Of a stretch of 64,000 nt of DNA, positions 28,721-38,513 are shown one piece after another (within the stretch, counting starts at the first letter, position 1; each line of letters begins with the position of its first letter). The stretch is from assembly GCA_902568465.1 (NCBI GenBank), contig CACFQR010000005.1:1-64000 (forward strand). The letters are read 5' to 3'. The notes beneath the pieces are model-generated. The model had not been told where the DNA came from. It worked only from the letters and a program-made list of their open reading frames with translations, and searched no databases. The position numbers and the translations under genes are program-made. The DNA is from an uncultured Pelagibacteraceae bacterium. GTDB taxonomy: Bacteria > Pseudomonadota > Alphaproteobacteria > Pelagibacterales > Pelagibacteraceae.

Positions 28721-31120
28721 TTAGGCAACAAGCTCTTCAGCTTTTTGTAAATCAACAGAAACTAATTGGCTTATCCCTTTTTCTGGCATCGTCACACCAT
28801 ACAATCTATCCATTCTAGACATTGTTAAAGCATGATGGGTTATTATAATAAATTTTGTTTCGGTAATTTTTATTAACTCCTCTAATAAAGAGCAAAACCT
28901 TGTAACGTTTGCGTCATCCAAAGGAGCATCCACTTCGTCTAAAACACAAATAGGAGCAGGACTAGTTAAGAACACTGCAAATACTAAAGAAAGAGCAGTT
29001 AAAGCTTGTTCTCCGCCTGACAAAAGGCTAATTGATTGCAGTCTTTTTCCTGGAGGGCTAACTAATAATTCCAAACCAGCTTCTAGAGGATCGTCAGAGT
29101 CTACTAGCTCTAATTTAGCAGTTCCGCCGTTAAATAATTTTGTATAAACTTCATTAAATTTTCTGTTTACCTTTTCAAAAGCATCCAGCAGCCTTTCTCT
29201 ACCTTTTTGATTTAGCTCATTTATACTCGATCTTAGTTTTGAAATTCCTGTTATCAAATCTTCTCTGTCTTTTTCCATTTTTTTAATAGTGACTTTGTAC
29301 TGTTCAGTTTCTTCATCTGCTCTTAAATTCACAGATCCAAGTCTTTCTCTTTCATTTTTTTTAGCATCTAATTTGTCTTCCTGTTCTATCACGTTGGGTA
29401 AATTTTCTACTCCAGCTAGGTCAGAATTATTAAGCAAATTACTTTCGTCAACATCGTTTAAATCACTTTTAATATTATCGATTAAATCTTTTTTTCTTCT
29501 TTCAAGACCATCTAAAGTTGCTCCTGATCTAGCCTTGTTTTCTCTTGCTAGTCCCATTTTCTGTTCTACTTCTTTTAAGTTTTTATTTATTTCTTGATAG
29601 ACTCTCTCAGCTTTGTCCAACTCTTCAGCTAGCTCTAACTTTCTACTTTCCGTATCAGATGTATTTTGTGTAATTCTTCCTTTTTTTTCAGCCACTTCCT
29701 CTGGCAGCTTAATTATTTTTTCCAAGTCATTTTTAACAGTATTTATCCTTTCATTTAATTCTTTCGACATTTTTTCTGAATTAAATTTCAAATTTTTCCA
29801 ACTCTCTATTTCTGTATCGATCGCACTAATTCTTTCTTTTCTTTTTATGGACTCATTTTTAATATTTTGATTTTTACTGTAACTATCTGCATATACTTCT
29901 ATGATTGTTTTAAAATTATCAAGTACAAGTATTGCTTCATCATTCTTCTGAGCATTTACCAATTCTTTAACTTTGTCTATCTCAGCCGTTAATTGGTTTT
30001 TTGTAACATTCAAGTCTTCGCTAGATTTTTTTTCTGTATCATAGTATTTGGAGTCTATTTCAATTAATTCATTTTTTTCTTCTTTAAGTCTCTTTTCATT
30101 TGACATTGCTTCTAAAATAATATTTTTCTCTCTTTCGATATCATCTGTAAGAGTATTCTGAGATTTCTGCAATCTATCTTTATCTGTTTTAATTCTTTTT
30201 TCTTCATCTTCTAAATTTTTAAATTCTAAATTAAGTCTTTGTAGTTTTGAGAGTATTTCTATATTTTTGTCTCTCAAAGGTTTAAGTTTTAAATTTTCTT
30301 TTTCAAGAAGATCATTTTTTTCTCCAATTATTTTTTTTAAGCTATTAATCTCCTCATCTGATTCACTTGTAATATTTTTTGTAGAACTTATTTCTTTTTC
30401 TATTTCAATTAATTTTATATAATACAGTCCAGCTTCAATTTTTTTTATTTCTTCAGAAATTATTTTATACTTCGATGCTTCGACAGCTTGTTTTTTTAAA
30501 CTCTCAAGCTGCTTTTCCTGCTGTCTTCTTAATTCATCAGCCCTTTTTAAATTATTTTCTGCCGAATTAAGTCTAAGCTCTGATTCATGTCTTCTAACAT
30601 GTATACCCGAAATACCAGCCGCCTCCTCTAAAATTGCTCTTCTATCCGAAGGTTTTGCTGTAACTAATGCTCCAATTCTTCCCTGGCTTATCATTGATGG
30701 CGAATGAGCTCCGGTTGATAAATCGGCAAAGAGTGTTTGAATATCTCTAGCTCTAACTTCTTTTTCATTTATAAAATATCTTGATCCTTTATCTTTTTCT
30801 ATTCTTCTTTTAACATTAATAATATCTAGTTCTTTAAATTGAGTAGGCCCGTCTTTATCTGAATTATCTAAAGTTAAAGTTACTTCAGCAATATTTTTAG
30901 ACGCCTTGTTTGCTGTGCCTGAAAAAATTATATCTTCCATTCCAGAACCACGTAAGCTTTTTGCTGAAGTTTCTCCCATGCACCATCTAATTGCTTCTAC
31001 AATATTTGATTTTCCACAACCATTTGGACCCACAATACCGGTTAAGCCCTTTTCAATAAAAAATGGTGTTTTATCTACAAAGGATTTAAAACCAGTTAAA
31101 TCGAGTTTTTTAAAATTCAT
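28721..31120 (-). CDS. smc: Chromosome segregation protein SMC (short, 799 aa)
   Basis: FKSFVDKT...IVGPNGCGKSNIVEAIRWCMGE; C-terminal LLSGGEQALTALSLVFA, VLDEVDAPLDDANV. Confidence 0.93.
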   Translation of the reverse strand: MNFKKLDLTGFKSFVDKTPFFIEKGLTGIVGPNGCGKSNIVEAIRWCMGETSAKSLRGSGMEDIIFSGTANKASKNIAEVTLTLDNSDKDGPTQFKELDIINVKRRIEKDKGSRYFINEKEVRARDIQTLFADLSTGAHSPSMISQGRIGALVTAKPSDRRAILEEAAGISGIHVRRHESELRLNSAENNLKRADELRRQQEKQLESLKKQAVEASKYKIISEEIKKIEAGLYYIKLIEIEKEISSTKNITSESDEEINSLKKIIGEKNDLLEKENLKLKPLRDKNIEILSKLQRLNLEFKNLEDEEKRIKTDKDRLQKSQNTLTDDIEREKNIILEAMSNEKRLKEEKNELIEIDSKYYDTEKKSSEDLNVTKNQLTAEIDKVKELVNAQKNDEAILVLDNFKTIIEVYADSYSKNQNIKNESIKRKERISAIDTEIESWKNLKFNSEKMSKELNERINTVKNDLEKIIKLPEEVAEKKGRITQNTSDTESRKLELAEELDKAERVYQEINKNLKEVEQKMGLARENKARSGATLDGLERRKKDLIDNIKSDLNDVDESNLLNNSDLAGVENLPNVIEQEDKLDAKKNERERLGSVNLRADEETEQYKVTIKKMEKDREDLITGISKLRSSINELNQKGRERLLDAFEKVNRKFNEVYTKLFNGGTAKLELVDSDDPLEAGLELLVSPPGKRLQSISLLSGGEQALTALSLVFAVFLTSPAPICVLDEVDAPLDDANVTRFCSLLEELIKITETKFIIITHHALTMSRMDRLYGVTMPEKGISQLVSVDLQKAEELVA

Positions 31121-31124
31121 ACTT

Positions 31125-31748
31125 TTATATTAGCTTTTCAATTTTTTTTTCAATATTTTCAAAGTTAGCAGAACCCTCAAGTTTTTTCTCATTAATAATT
31201 ATTGTTGGCGTTGATTCTATAGAATATTTTTGATTTGCTTCTATTCTAAAATTTAATATTTTGTCGCTAATTGTCTCGTTCGTTAAACATTTGTCAAATT
31301 GACTGGAACTTATCCCCAAATCTTTAACAATTTTTTTTAAGTTATTGTTAATATCGTCGATGTTAGAACCTTTTGTCCATACTTCTTGATTCTTATAAAT
31401 AATATTTAAAAATTGAATTTGTTTTTTTTTATCTGTGCAGTGCAATAATATAGAAGCATTTAAGGCAGCCATATCTAAAGGAAAATCCATAAAAATTAGT
31501 TGCACTTTTCCTGAGTCAACATATTTTTTTTTAATTTTGGTAACTACTTTTTTATGAAAATTAGCGCAATGAGGACAAGTTAAAGAAGAGAATATTTTTA
31601 TTTTTACAGCAGCCTCATTAGATCCCATTACTACCATGTCTTTTTTTATTTCTAAATTATCGCTGTAAGCTTTTATAGGAATTAATAAAAAAAATATTAA
31701 GTAGAATATCTTTAATTTTAAAATTAATTTATACATTTTTAAAAGCAT
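31125..31748 (-). CDS. DsbA-family thiol:disulfide interchange protein
   Basis: Signal peptide, SSLTCPHCANFH active site, STPTIIINEKK. Confidence 0.9.
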   Translation of the reverse strand: MLLKMYKLILKLKIFYLIFFLLIPIKAYSDNLEIKKDMVVMGSNEAAVKIKIFSSLTCPHCANFHKKVVTKIKKKYVDSGKVQLIFMDFPLDMAALNASILLHCTDKKKQIQFLNIIYKNQEVWTKGSNIDDINNNLKKIVKDLGISSSQFDKCLTNETISDKILNFRIEANQKYSIESTPTIIINEKKLEGSANFENIEKKIEKLI

Positions 31749-32211
31749 CTAGTAATTGTGAAATGGAATTTTTAATATCCTCATTTTTTATTTCATCTAC
31801 TTGTTTTTTAAAATTATTAGGTATTTTTTTATGAAGATTTTTCCTATTTATTTTTTTATTACCAGGATTAAGTGAATGAAGTTTTATTTCTTTAATTAAT
31901 AAATAACCAAAAAAACTGTTAATTTTATCTATGATTTCTTTTTTAGAATATTCAATGTTTATTTCATCTCCTCTTTTAACAGAAAGTACTAATATTCCAT
32001 TTTTATTATCTCCACTCATTTTAATTGATTTTGGAAAGCATAAGTTCGCCAGATTTTTGCCAACCAATTTTTCCCACTTTCCAATTATCTCTGAATAATT
32101 ATAGCCATTTTTTTTTAAAATACCCTTTATACCCCGCGGTAATGTGCTACCAAAAGGTCTTAATCCTTGAAGGTAAGATTTCCTTTCCTTATTATTTTGT
32201 TTGTGATGCAT
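31729..32211 (-). CDS. DUF721/DciA-family protein
   Basis: IIGKWEKLVGKNLANLCFPKSIK pattern; gene order dciA-dsbA-smc opposite mutY, common in Alphaproteobacteria. Confidence 0.8.
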   Translation of the reverse strand: MHHKQNNKERKSYLQGLRPFGSTLPRGIKGILKKNGYNYSEIIGKWEKLVGKNLANLCFPKSIKMSGDNKNGILVLSVKRGDEINIEYSKKEIIDKINSFFGYLLIKEIKLHSLNPGNKKINRKNLHKKIPNNFKKQVDEIKNEDIKNSISQLLDAFKNV

Positions 32212-33186
32212 ATAAATATTAATAAGAGCAATTTAGCAAAAAAAATTCTTTCATGGTATGATAATAACAAACGCATATTGCCATGGCGTATAGGTGAAAA
32301 ATCAAAGAAAGAGCAATATTATAGAATTCTTAGCGAGTTTATGCTGCAACAAACACAAGTGAAAACTGTAATTCCATATTTTAATAGGTTTGTTAAAAAA
32401 ATACCGAGTTTAAAAAGTCTTTCTAACAGCAATGAAAAAACAGTATTAAAGCTTTGGGAAGGGTTAGGTTATTATAGTCGAGCAAAAAATTTGCACAAAA
32501 CATCCAAAATCTTAATTAAAAAATATAATGGTCAAATTCCAGAAAATTACAAACAATTAAAGGAACTGCCAGGAATAGGGGATTATACTGCAAGTATACT
32601 TTTAGCTATTATTTATAATCATCCGCGTATTGGGCTTGACGGCAATGTAAAAAGAGTTCTATCAAGAATATTCAATACAATTCCTGAGAATTTAAACAGT
32701 TTGTTTAAAACGAAAAGAAATGGGCATTTAGCAGAAGCACTCATGGAATTCGGCGCTTTAATTTGCAAACCAAAAGATCCAAATTGTTATGAGTGTAGGG
32801 TTAAAAATGCTTGTGCATATTTTAGTACAGAATCAAAAAAAAGTTATAGTAAAAAAATAAAAATAAAATTAAAAAATTATGATATTTTTTGCTATCTGAA
32901 TAAAAATAACAAACAAATGGCATTAACTAAAAGTAATAATTTAGGGTTTTTAACAAAATTAAATTTACCAAAAATTAAAGAAAGATATAAAAAAAATAAG
33001 GGCTGGAAGTTTTTATGCAATTATAAAAACTTTATATCTAATAAGAAACTTGACATAAATTTATATTATAAATTTTCATCGCAAATACCTTCGCAATACA
33101 ACTGGTATTCTTTAAATGAAAAAAATGAATTTATCCCATCATTTACTAAAAAAATTTTTAAACGAGTTTTGCACTTGTACCAATGA
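32206..33186 (+). CDS. mutY: A/G-specific adenine glycosylase
   Basis: ILPWR, LSEFMLQQTQVKTVIPYF, LPGIGDYTASIL, CKPKDPNCYECRVKNAC Fe-S motif; start at internal ATG. Confidence 0.95.
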   Translation: MHININKSNLAKKILSWYDNNKRILPWRIGEKSKKEQYYRILSEFMLQQTQVKTVIPYFNRFVKKIPSLKSLSNSNEKTVLKLWEGLGYYSRAKNLHKTSKILIKKYNGQIPENYKQLKELPGIGDYTASILLAIIYNHPRIGLDGNVKRVLSRIFNTIPENLNSLFKTKRNGHLAEALMEFGALICKPKDPNCYECRVKNACAYFSTESKKSYSKKIKIKLKNYDIFCYLNKNNKQMALTKSNNLGFLTKLNLPKIKERYKKNKGWKFLCNYKNFISNKKLDINLYYKFSSQIPSQYNWYSLNEKNEFIPSFTKKIFKRVLHLYQ

Positions 33187-34313
33187 AAAAAAGAATAGCT
33201 ATCATTGGTTCGGGCATCGCGGGACTTACCTTAGGTAATCTTTTATTAACCAACTCTGAGTTTGAATTTGTTATATATGAAAAAAATAATATTTTAGATT
33301 TAAACGAAGGGTTTGGAATACAACTATCTGTAAATAGTATTTATGTTTTGAATAAAATTGGTTTTAGTCAGTTAAATGCAAATGAAAAATATCATCCCAC
33401 TCAACTAGATTTTTACTCAATTAATTTTGATAAAATTTGTGATTTAAATTTAGAAATATTTAATTTAGAAAATGAAAAGTATACAACCTTAAAAAGATCA
33501 ACCTTAATAAAATTTTTAAAAGAAAAATTATTATCAAATTCTATAATATTTCGTAAACAAGTTAATAAAGTCGAGAAAAACAACGAAAAGATAAATATCA
33601 GTTTTACTGATGGTTCAAATGATGAGGTCGATTTTTTAATTGTTTCAGATGGAGTTTTTTCTAATACTAAATCTATTTTAGAAAAAAAATTTTTCAAGCC
33701 AAAATACTATGGAGCTATAGCTATAAGATCTCAAATTAAAGTTGAAGATATTTCTAATCTTAATAGTAATAATATATCCTTAATTATGGGTGATAATGCA
33801 CATCTAGTTTTGTACCCAGTAAATAAAAAAAAAGAAATTAATTTAGTTTGTATAATTAGAAAAAAATCAGATGTCAGCGATTCAATAAAAAAAATATTAG
33901 AAAATACAATTTTAAAGGAAAATAAAAATTTAGCTAATTTGTTTAAAGAAGAATTAAAGTCATGGCCTATATACACTTCTAGCGGGCCAGTTAAATCTTT
34001 TTATAAAAACGTTTTATATATGGGGGATGCTTTTTATACTTTTCCACCCACTTTAGCTCAAGGGGCGTCACAGTCGATTGAGTCTGCAAGTGAAATTTTT
34101 GAATTAATTAGTAGTGATAATGAAAATATACAAAATGAATATTTTAAAAAAAGAGTGGAAAGAACTAATGTAATTAATAAAAGATCTAAATTTAATTATT
34201 TTGGATTTCATATTACAAATCCTATATTGAAAATTTTTAGAAACCTTTTTTTAAAACGTCTTGTAAAAAATAAAAGTTTTATTCAAAGCTACTTAGGAAA
34301 AATCTATAAATAA
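33183..34313 (+). CDS. FAD-dependent monooxygenase (UbiH/PHBH-like family)
   Basis: IAIIGSGIAGLTLGNLL Rossmann; VLYMGDAFYTFPPTLAQGASQSIESA. Confidence 0.85.
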   Translation: MKKRIAIIGSGIAGLTLGNLLLTNSEFEFVIYEKNNILDLNEGFGIQLSVNSIYVLNKIGFSQLNANEKYHPTQLDFYSINFDKICDLNLEIFNLENEKYTTLKRSTLIKFLKEKLLSNSIIFRKQVNKVEKNNEKINISFTDGSNDEVDFLIVSDGVFSNTKSILEKKFFKPKYYGAIAIRSQIKVEDISNLNSNNISLIMGDNAHLVLYPVNKKKEINLVCIIRKKSDVSDSIKKILENTILKENKNLANLFKEELKSWPIYTSSGPVKSFYKNVLYMGDAFYTFPPTLAQGASQSIESASEIFELISSDNENIQNEYFKKRVERTNVINKRSKFNYFGFHITNPILKIFRNLFLKRLVKNKSFIQSYLGKIYK

Positions 34314-34317
34314 AAAA

Positions 34318-35388
34318 TTAAATATTCTTTGATAGAAATCTTTGTCTTAGATTGTCTATTGGTTTAATAGACCCATCTATATCACAATGCCAGTAAGTCC
34401 AACCGTTATAACTTTCAGTTCCCATTATTTTTGCAGCGACTTTGTGTATAGAACCTGAAGAATCTTTATGTTTAATGCTGCCATCCACCATAATTTTTGC
34501 GTTAACTTTTTTCTTTTGATCAAAAATACTAGTACCTGGTTTAATTATTCCTAATTCAACTAAAGACCCAAACGGCACTCTTGGTTTAGATTTATTATTT
34601 TCCAAAGTATCTAAATGGCTTTCTTCAATAACTTTTACATCATTAATTCTTTCAGTTGCTGCTTTAAAATATTTTTTATCTCTCTCTATTCCAAAGTATT
34701 TTCTACCTAATTTTTTTGCTACAGCTGCAGTAGTTCCAGTACCTAAAAAAGGGTCCAAAATAGCATCGCCTTTATTTGTTGTAGCTAATATAATTCTATG
34801 TAAAAGAGCCTCTGGTTTTTGAGTAGAATGAATTTTCTTTCCATTCTTTTTCAATCTCTCTTTTCCGCTGCATATAGGAAAAGCCCAATCAGAGCGCATT
34901 TGTAAATCATCGTTTAAACATTTTAAAGATTGATAGTTAAAAGTATATTTTGAATTTTTATTCTTCGAAGCCCAAATTAAAGTTTCATGTGCATTAGTAA
35001 ATCTTGTTCCTTTAAAATTTGGCATTGGATTATTTTTTCTCCAAATTATATCGTTAAGTAACCAATAGTCTAAATTTTGTAAGTGAAAACCTAGTCTAAA
35101 AATATTGTGATACGAGCCTATAACCCAGATACTTCCGTTATCTTTCAAAACTCTTTTACACTCTTTTAACCAATCTTTGCAGAAATCATCATAATGTTCA
35201 AAACTTTCAAACTGGTCCCATTTATCATCGACCCCATTAACTTTACTATCGTCTGGTCTTTTTAATTTTTCTCTAATTTGCAAATTGTAAGGTGGGTCTG
35301 CAAAAATTAAATTAAAAGTTTTTTCAGGAATTTTTTTTAATACCTCTAACGAGTTTCCGTTGACAATTTTATTTTCAAATTTAGACAT
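34318..35388 (-). CDS. ccrM: Adenine DNA methyltransferase, CcrM family (predicted GANTC)
   Basis: FADPPYNLQ, DPFLGTGTTAAVAKKLGR, alphaproteobacterial CcrM C-terminal extension (GSLVELGIIKPG...); ATG start chosen over upstream TTG. Confidence 0.92.
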   Translation of the reverse strand: MSKFENKIVNGNSLEVLKKIPEKTFNLIFADPPYNLQIREKLKRPDDSKVNGVDDKWDQFESFEHYDDFCKDWLKECKRVLKDNGSIWVIGSYHNIFRLGFHLQNLDYWLLNDIIWRKNNPMPNFKGTRFTNAHETLIWASKNKNSKYTFNYQSLKCLNDDLQMRSDWAFPICSGKERLKKNGKKIHSTQKPEALLHRIILATTNKGDAILDPFLGTGTTAAVAKKLGRKYFGIERDKKYFKAATERINDVKVIEESHLDTLENNKSKPRVPFGSLVELGIIKPGTSIFDQKKKVNAKIMVDGSIKHKDSSGSIHKVAAKIMGTESYNGWTYWHCDIDGSIKPIDNLRQRFLSKNI

Positions 35389-35393
35389 ATCTA

Positions 35394-35440
35394 GATTCAA
35401 CTTTACGTTGAATTAGACTCTAAATTTATATTTCCGTCAA
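35394..35440 (-). promoter_or_regulatory. Candidate ccrM promoter with two GANTC sites
   Basis: Minus strand TTGACG-N17-TCTAAT (35440-35412); GAGTC at 35420-35416 overlaps -10; GAATC at 35398-35394 in leader; inverted repeat ATTCAAC-GTAAA-GTTGAAT between. Confidence 0.6.
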
Positions 35441-35464
35441 ATCTTAAAAGAAAAAAAAGGAGTT

Positions 35465-36058
35465 CTATTGTGTTTCACGTGTTTGTCGGAACAATATGTT
35501 GTGTACTGGTTTAAATTTTTTCCTATGGTGGACTGTTGCCCCATATTTTTTAAGATTAAATAAATGTTTTTTAGTGCCGTAACCAAAATTTTTATGCCAA
35601 TCATATTTTGGGTATTTTTTAGATATTTTAATCATAAATAAGTCTCGCGTAACTTTAGCAATTATTGATGCGGCTGAAATACAAGGAATCTTTTCGTCAC
35701 CTTTGATAAAGGTTTTGCATTTTATATTTAAATTTTTTGGAGCATGTATTCCATCTATATAAGCTACAATTGGTTTAAATTTTAATTTATACAGTGCTCT
35801 TTGCATTGATAACAAAGAAGCATTCAAAATATTAATTTTATTTATCTCATCAACACTTGCCATTCCAACAGCATAAATTGAATTTTTTTTTATATAATCT
35901 GAGATTAATAATCTTTTTTTGAAAGGGATTTTTTTTGAATCTTTTATATTTTTGATACTAATATTTTTGTTTAAAATAACCGCAGCAGAAAATACAGGGC
36001 CAGCCAAACACCCTCTACCTACTTCATCAACTCCAGCTACTTTAGTAATCTTTTTCAA
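35465..36058 (-). CDS. rnhB: Ribonuclease HII
   Basis: VAGVDEVGRGCLAGPV; SIIAKVTRD; KNFGYGTKKH. Confidence 0.96.
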   Translation of the reverse strand: MKKITKVAGVDEVGRGCLAGPVFSAAVILNKNISIKNIKDSKKIPFKKRLLISDYIKKNSIYAVGMASVDEINKINILNASLLSMQRALYKLKFKPIVAYIDGIHAPKNLNIKCKTFIKGDEKIPCISAASIIAKVTRDLFMIKISKKYPKYDWHKNFGYGTKKHLFNLKKYGATVHHRKKFKPVHNILFRQTRETQ

Positions 36059-36068
36059 TGTTAATTGT

Positions 36069-36773
36069 TTATAATTTAAGAGTTTTAGACTTTTCTCTAA
36101 TCATTTTTAAATCTATCCAAGCAAATTTTTTTTGGTCAGGCTGCCTCATTAAAAACGCAGGATGGAATGTAGCTATTACCCAAACTTCAATTGATGCTAT
36201 TTTTTTTTGTATCCACCTACCTCTTGCTTTAGATATTACTATTTCATTTCCTATTAAAGCATTTAAAGCTGTACTTCCTAACAATACTAAAATTTTTGGT
36301 TTAATAATTTCAATATGACTTATCAAATATGGAAGATATCTTTGCATTTCCTCCTCAGTAGGCTTTCTATTTTCTGGGGGCCTATAGTTAACAACATTGG
36401 AAATATAAACTTTTTCTCTATTTAATTTAATGGACTCTAACATTTTATTTAACAATTTGCCGGCTCTTCCAACAAAAGGCTTTCCTTCAATATCTTCATT
36501 AGCTCCAGGACCTTCACCAATAAGCATTATTTTTGAATTAATATTGCCATCACTAAAAACCAAGTTTTTTGCACTTTTTTTTAATTCACAATTTTTAATA
36601 GATTGAATTTTTTTTTTAAGTTTATCGAGTTTTTCTGTTTTTGAGCCGGTAAAAATGTTTTGTGAGTTATAAATATTTCTCTTTATTGGGCTATTGCTCA
36701 ATAAATAATTTGCATTCATCAAATTGTAATATTCGATTAAAGCAATTAGTTTTTGATTTAAATCTTTTTTCAT
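36069..36773 (-). CDS. Uracil-DNA glycosylase, family 4-like
   Basis: MLIGEGPGANEDIEGKPFVGRAGKLLNKML; VLLGSTA; ATFHPAFLMRQP. Confidence 0.9.
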   Translation of the reverse strand: MKKDLNQKLIALIEYYNLMNANYLLSNSPIKRNIYNSQNIFTGSKTEKLDKLKKKIQSIKNCELKKSAKNLVFSDGNINSKIMLIGEGPGANEDIEGKPFVGRAGKLLNKMLESIKLNREKVYISNVVNYRPPENRKPTEEEMQRYLPYLISHIEIIKPKILVLLGSTALNALIGNEIVISKARGRWIQKKIASIEVWVIATFHPAFLMRQPDQKKFAWIDLKMIREKSKTLKL

Positions 36774-36790
36774 TTTATAAAGTATAACAT

Positions 36791-38506
36791 ATGAAAATTT
36801 TAATTAAAAAAACTTATATTATAATTTTATTAGTTATGATGTTAAATCAAGCTAATGTTTTTGCCAAAGATAGTAAATTTCTATATACAGGGGAAAATAT
36901 TTCTAATTATTTTTTAGGTTTGATATCAGTTAATAACGATTCTAATAATGAAGCTTTTCAATATTTAAAAAAAGTTCAATTATTAAAAGATGAGCACCAT
37001 AGGTATAATGTTGAATTTATTAGAACGCTTATCCTGCTTGAAAAATTTGATAAAGCATTTACTTTTTCAAAAAAAATATGGAAAAAAGAAGAATTATTTT
37101 TTGAAGTCGATCTTTTATTAGGATTACAGTATTTTTTAAAAAAAGATTATAAAAGTGCCGAAAAACATTTTGTAAGATTAAATTCTATTTCTGAAAATAA
37201 TCCTTTTTTTAAAGATTTTATAGGTAATGTATTAATTGCATGGAGCAAGGCTTCCCAAAAAAAAAAAGCAGAAAGTTTTGAAATTTTAAACAAAATACCA
37301 GAAAGATATATACATCTGAGGCAAACCCAAAGTGCTTTTTTAAACTGTTTTCTTGATACTAAAAATACAAAAAAATCTTTTGAGGAATTGATCTATAATG
37401 AAAGTTATAATTTTTCTAGATATAATTTTTTTCTAGCAAATTATCTGCTTTATAAAAATAAAAAGGAAGAGGCAAAAAAAATAATCGAAACTAGCAGAAA
37501 AAAATATAATTCTAATTTACTTCTTAAACAGACCGAATATTTCATATTAAATGACAAAGGATATAAAGTTAAAAACTTTTTTAATTGTAGATCTGCAGAA
37601 AATTCTCTTAGTGAATTTTTTTACATACTTGCGAATATTTTTTCTGGAGAAAAAGAGTATCAACTATCAAATTTTTACTTAAAAATTTCTACTTATTTAA
37701 ATAATAACTTCTTATCAAATAATGCTCTTCTCGCTGAAAATTATTACTTTCAAAATCAAGATGTACAATCAAAAAAAATTTATAAATCATTAAAAAAAAT
37801 TGGTACGGTATATTCATGGTACGCATCAAAGAGTGTTGCTACGATATTAAAAAGTGAAAAAGGAACTGAATATGCAGTTGGAATACTAGAAGAGGCTTTC
37901 AATTTAATACCAAAACCTAATTACGAACATTATTACGATTTTGCAAATTTTTATAAAGAGAATGAGTATTATAAGAAATCTATTGAGTATTACTCTCTTG
38001 CTTTAAAAGACATTAACGAAGATCATTCTTTATTTCCTAAAATATTAGATAGAAGAGGTACAAGTTATGAAAGAATTGGAAAGTGGGAAAAGGCGGAAGA
38101 AGATTTAATGGGATCTCTAAAAATAATTCCAGATCAACCTCACGTCTTAAATTATTTAGCTTATTCCTGGGTAGATAAAGGTATTAATTTAGACAAAGGA
38201 TTAGAAATGCTAAAAAAAGCTAACTCCTTGAAACAAAATGATGGCTATATAACTGATTCACTTGGCTGGGCCTACTATGCAAAAAAAAATTATATACAAG
38301 CAGAAAAATATTTGCAGGAAGCTGTTGAGTTATTGCCTTCAGACCCAATCATAAATGATCACTATGCTGACGTTTTGTGGATGCTTAATAAAAATATTCA
38401 AGCAAGATATTTTTGGGATTATGTTTTAAATTTAGAAGAAACAGAACAGGAATTAAAAGATAAAATTAATAAAAAATTGCTTTTTGGTATCAATAAAAAG
38501 TTGTAA
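36791..38506 (+). CDS. TPR-repeat protein with signal peptide
   Basis: Signal peptide; C-terminal TPR units (YSLALKD, DRRGTSYERIGKWEKAEEDLM, DSLGWAYYAKKNYIQAEKYLQEAVEL). Confidence 0.85.
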   Translation: MKILIKKTYIIILLVMMLNQANVFAKDSKFLYTGENISNYFLGLISVNNDSNNEAFQYLKKVQLLKDEHHRYNVEFIRTLILLEKFDKAFTFSKKIWKKEELFFEVDLLLGLQYFLKKDYKSAEKHFVRLNSISENNPFFKDFIGNVLIAWSKASQKKKAESFEILNKIPERYIHLRQTQSAFLNCFLDTKNTKKSFEELIYNESYNFSRYNFFLANYLLYKNKKEEAKKIIETSRKKYNSNLLLKQTEYFILNDKGYKVKNFFNCRSAENSLSEFFYILANIFSGEKEYQLSNFYLKISTYLNNNFLSNNALLAENYYFQNQDVQSKKIYKSLKKIGTVYSWYASKSVATILKSEKGTEYAVGILEEAFNLIPKPNYEHYYDFANFYKENEYYKKSIEYYSLALKDINEDHSLFPKILDRRGTSYERIGKWEKAEEDLMGSLKIIPDQPHVLNYLAYSWVDKGINLDKGLEMLKKANSLKQNDGYITDSLGWAYYAKKNYIQAEKYLQEAVELLPSDPIINDHYADVLWMLNKNIQARYFWDYVLNLEETEQELKDKINKKLLFGINKKL

Positions 38507-38513
38507 TGATTAA

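Noticed and set aside
29289-29870. Plus-strand ORFs (102 aa and 85 aa) within smc
   Set aside because: Antisense to a conserved coding sequence; Ser/Phe/Leu-rich translations typical of reverse-strand AT-rich coiled-coil codons.
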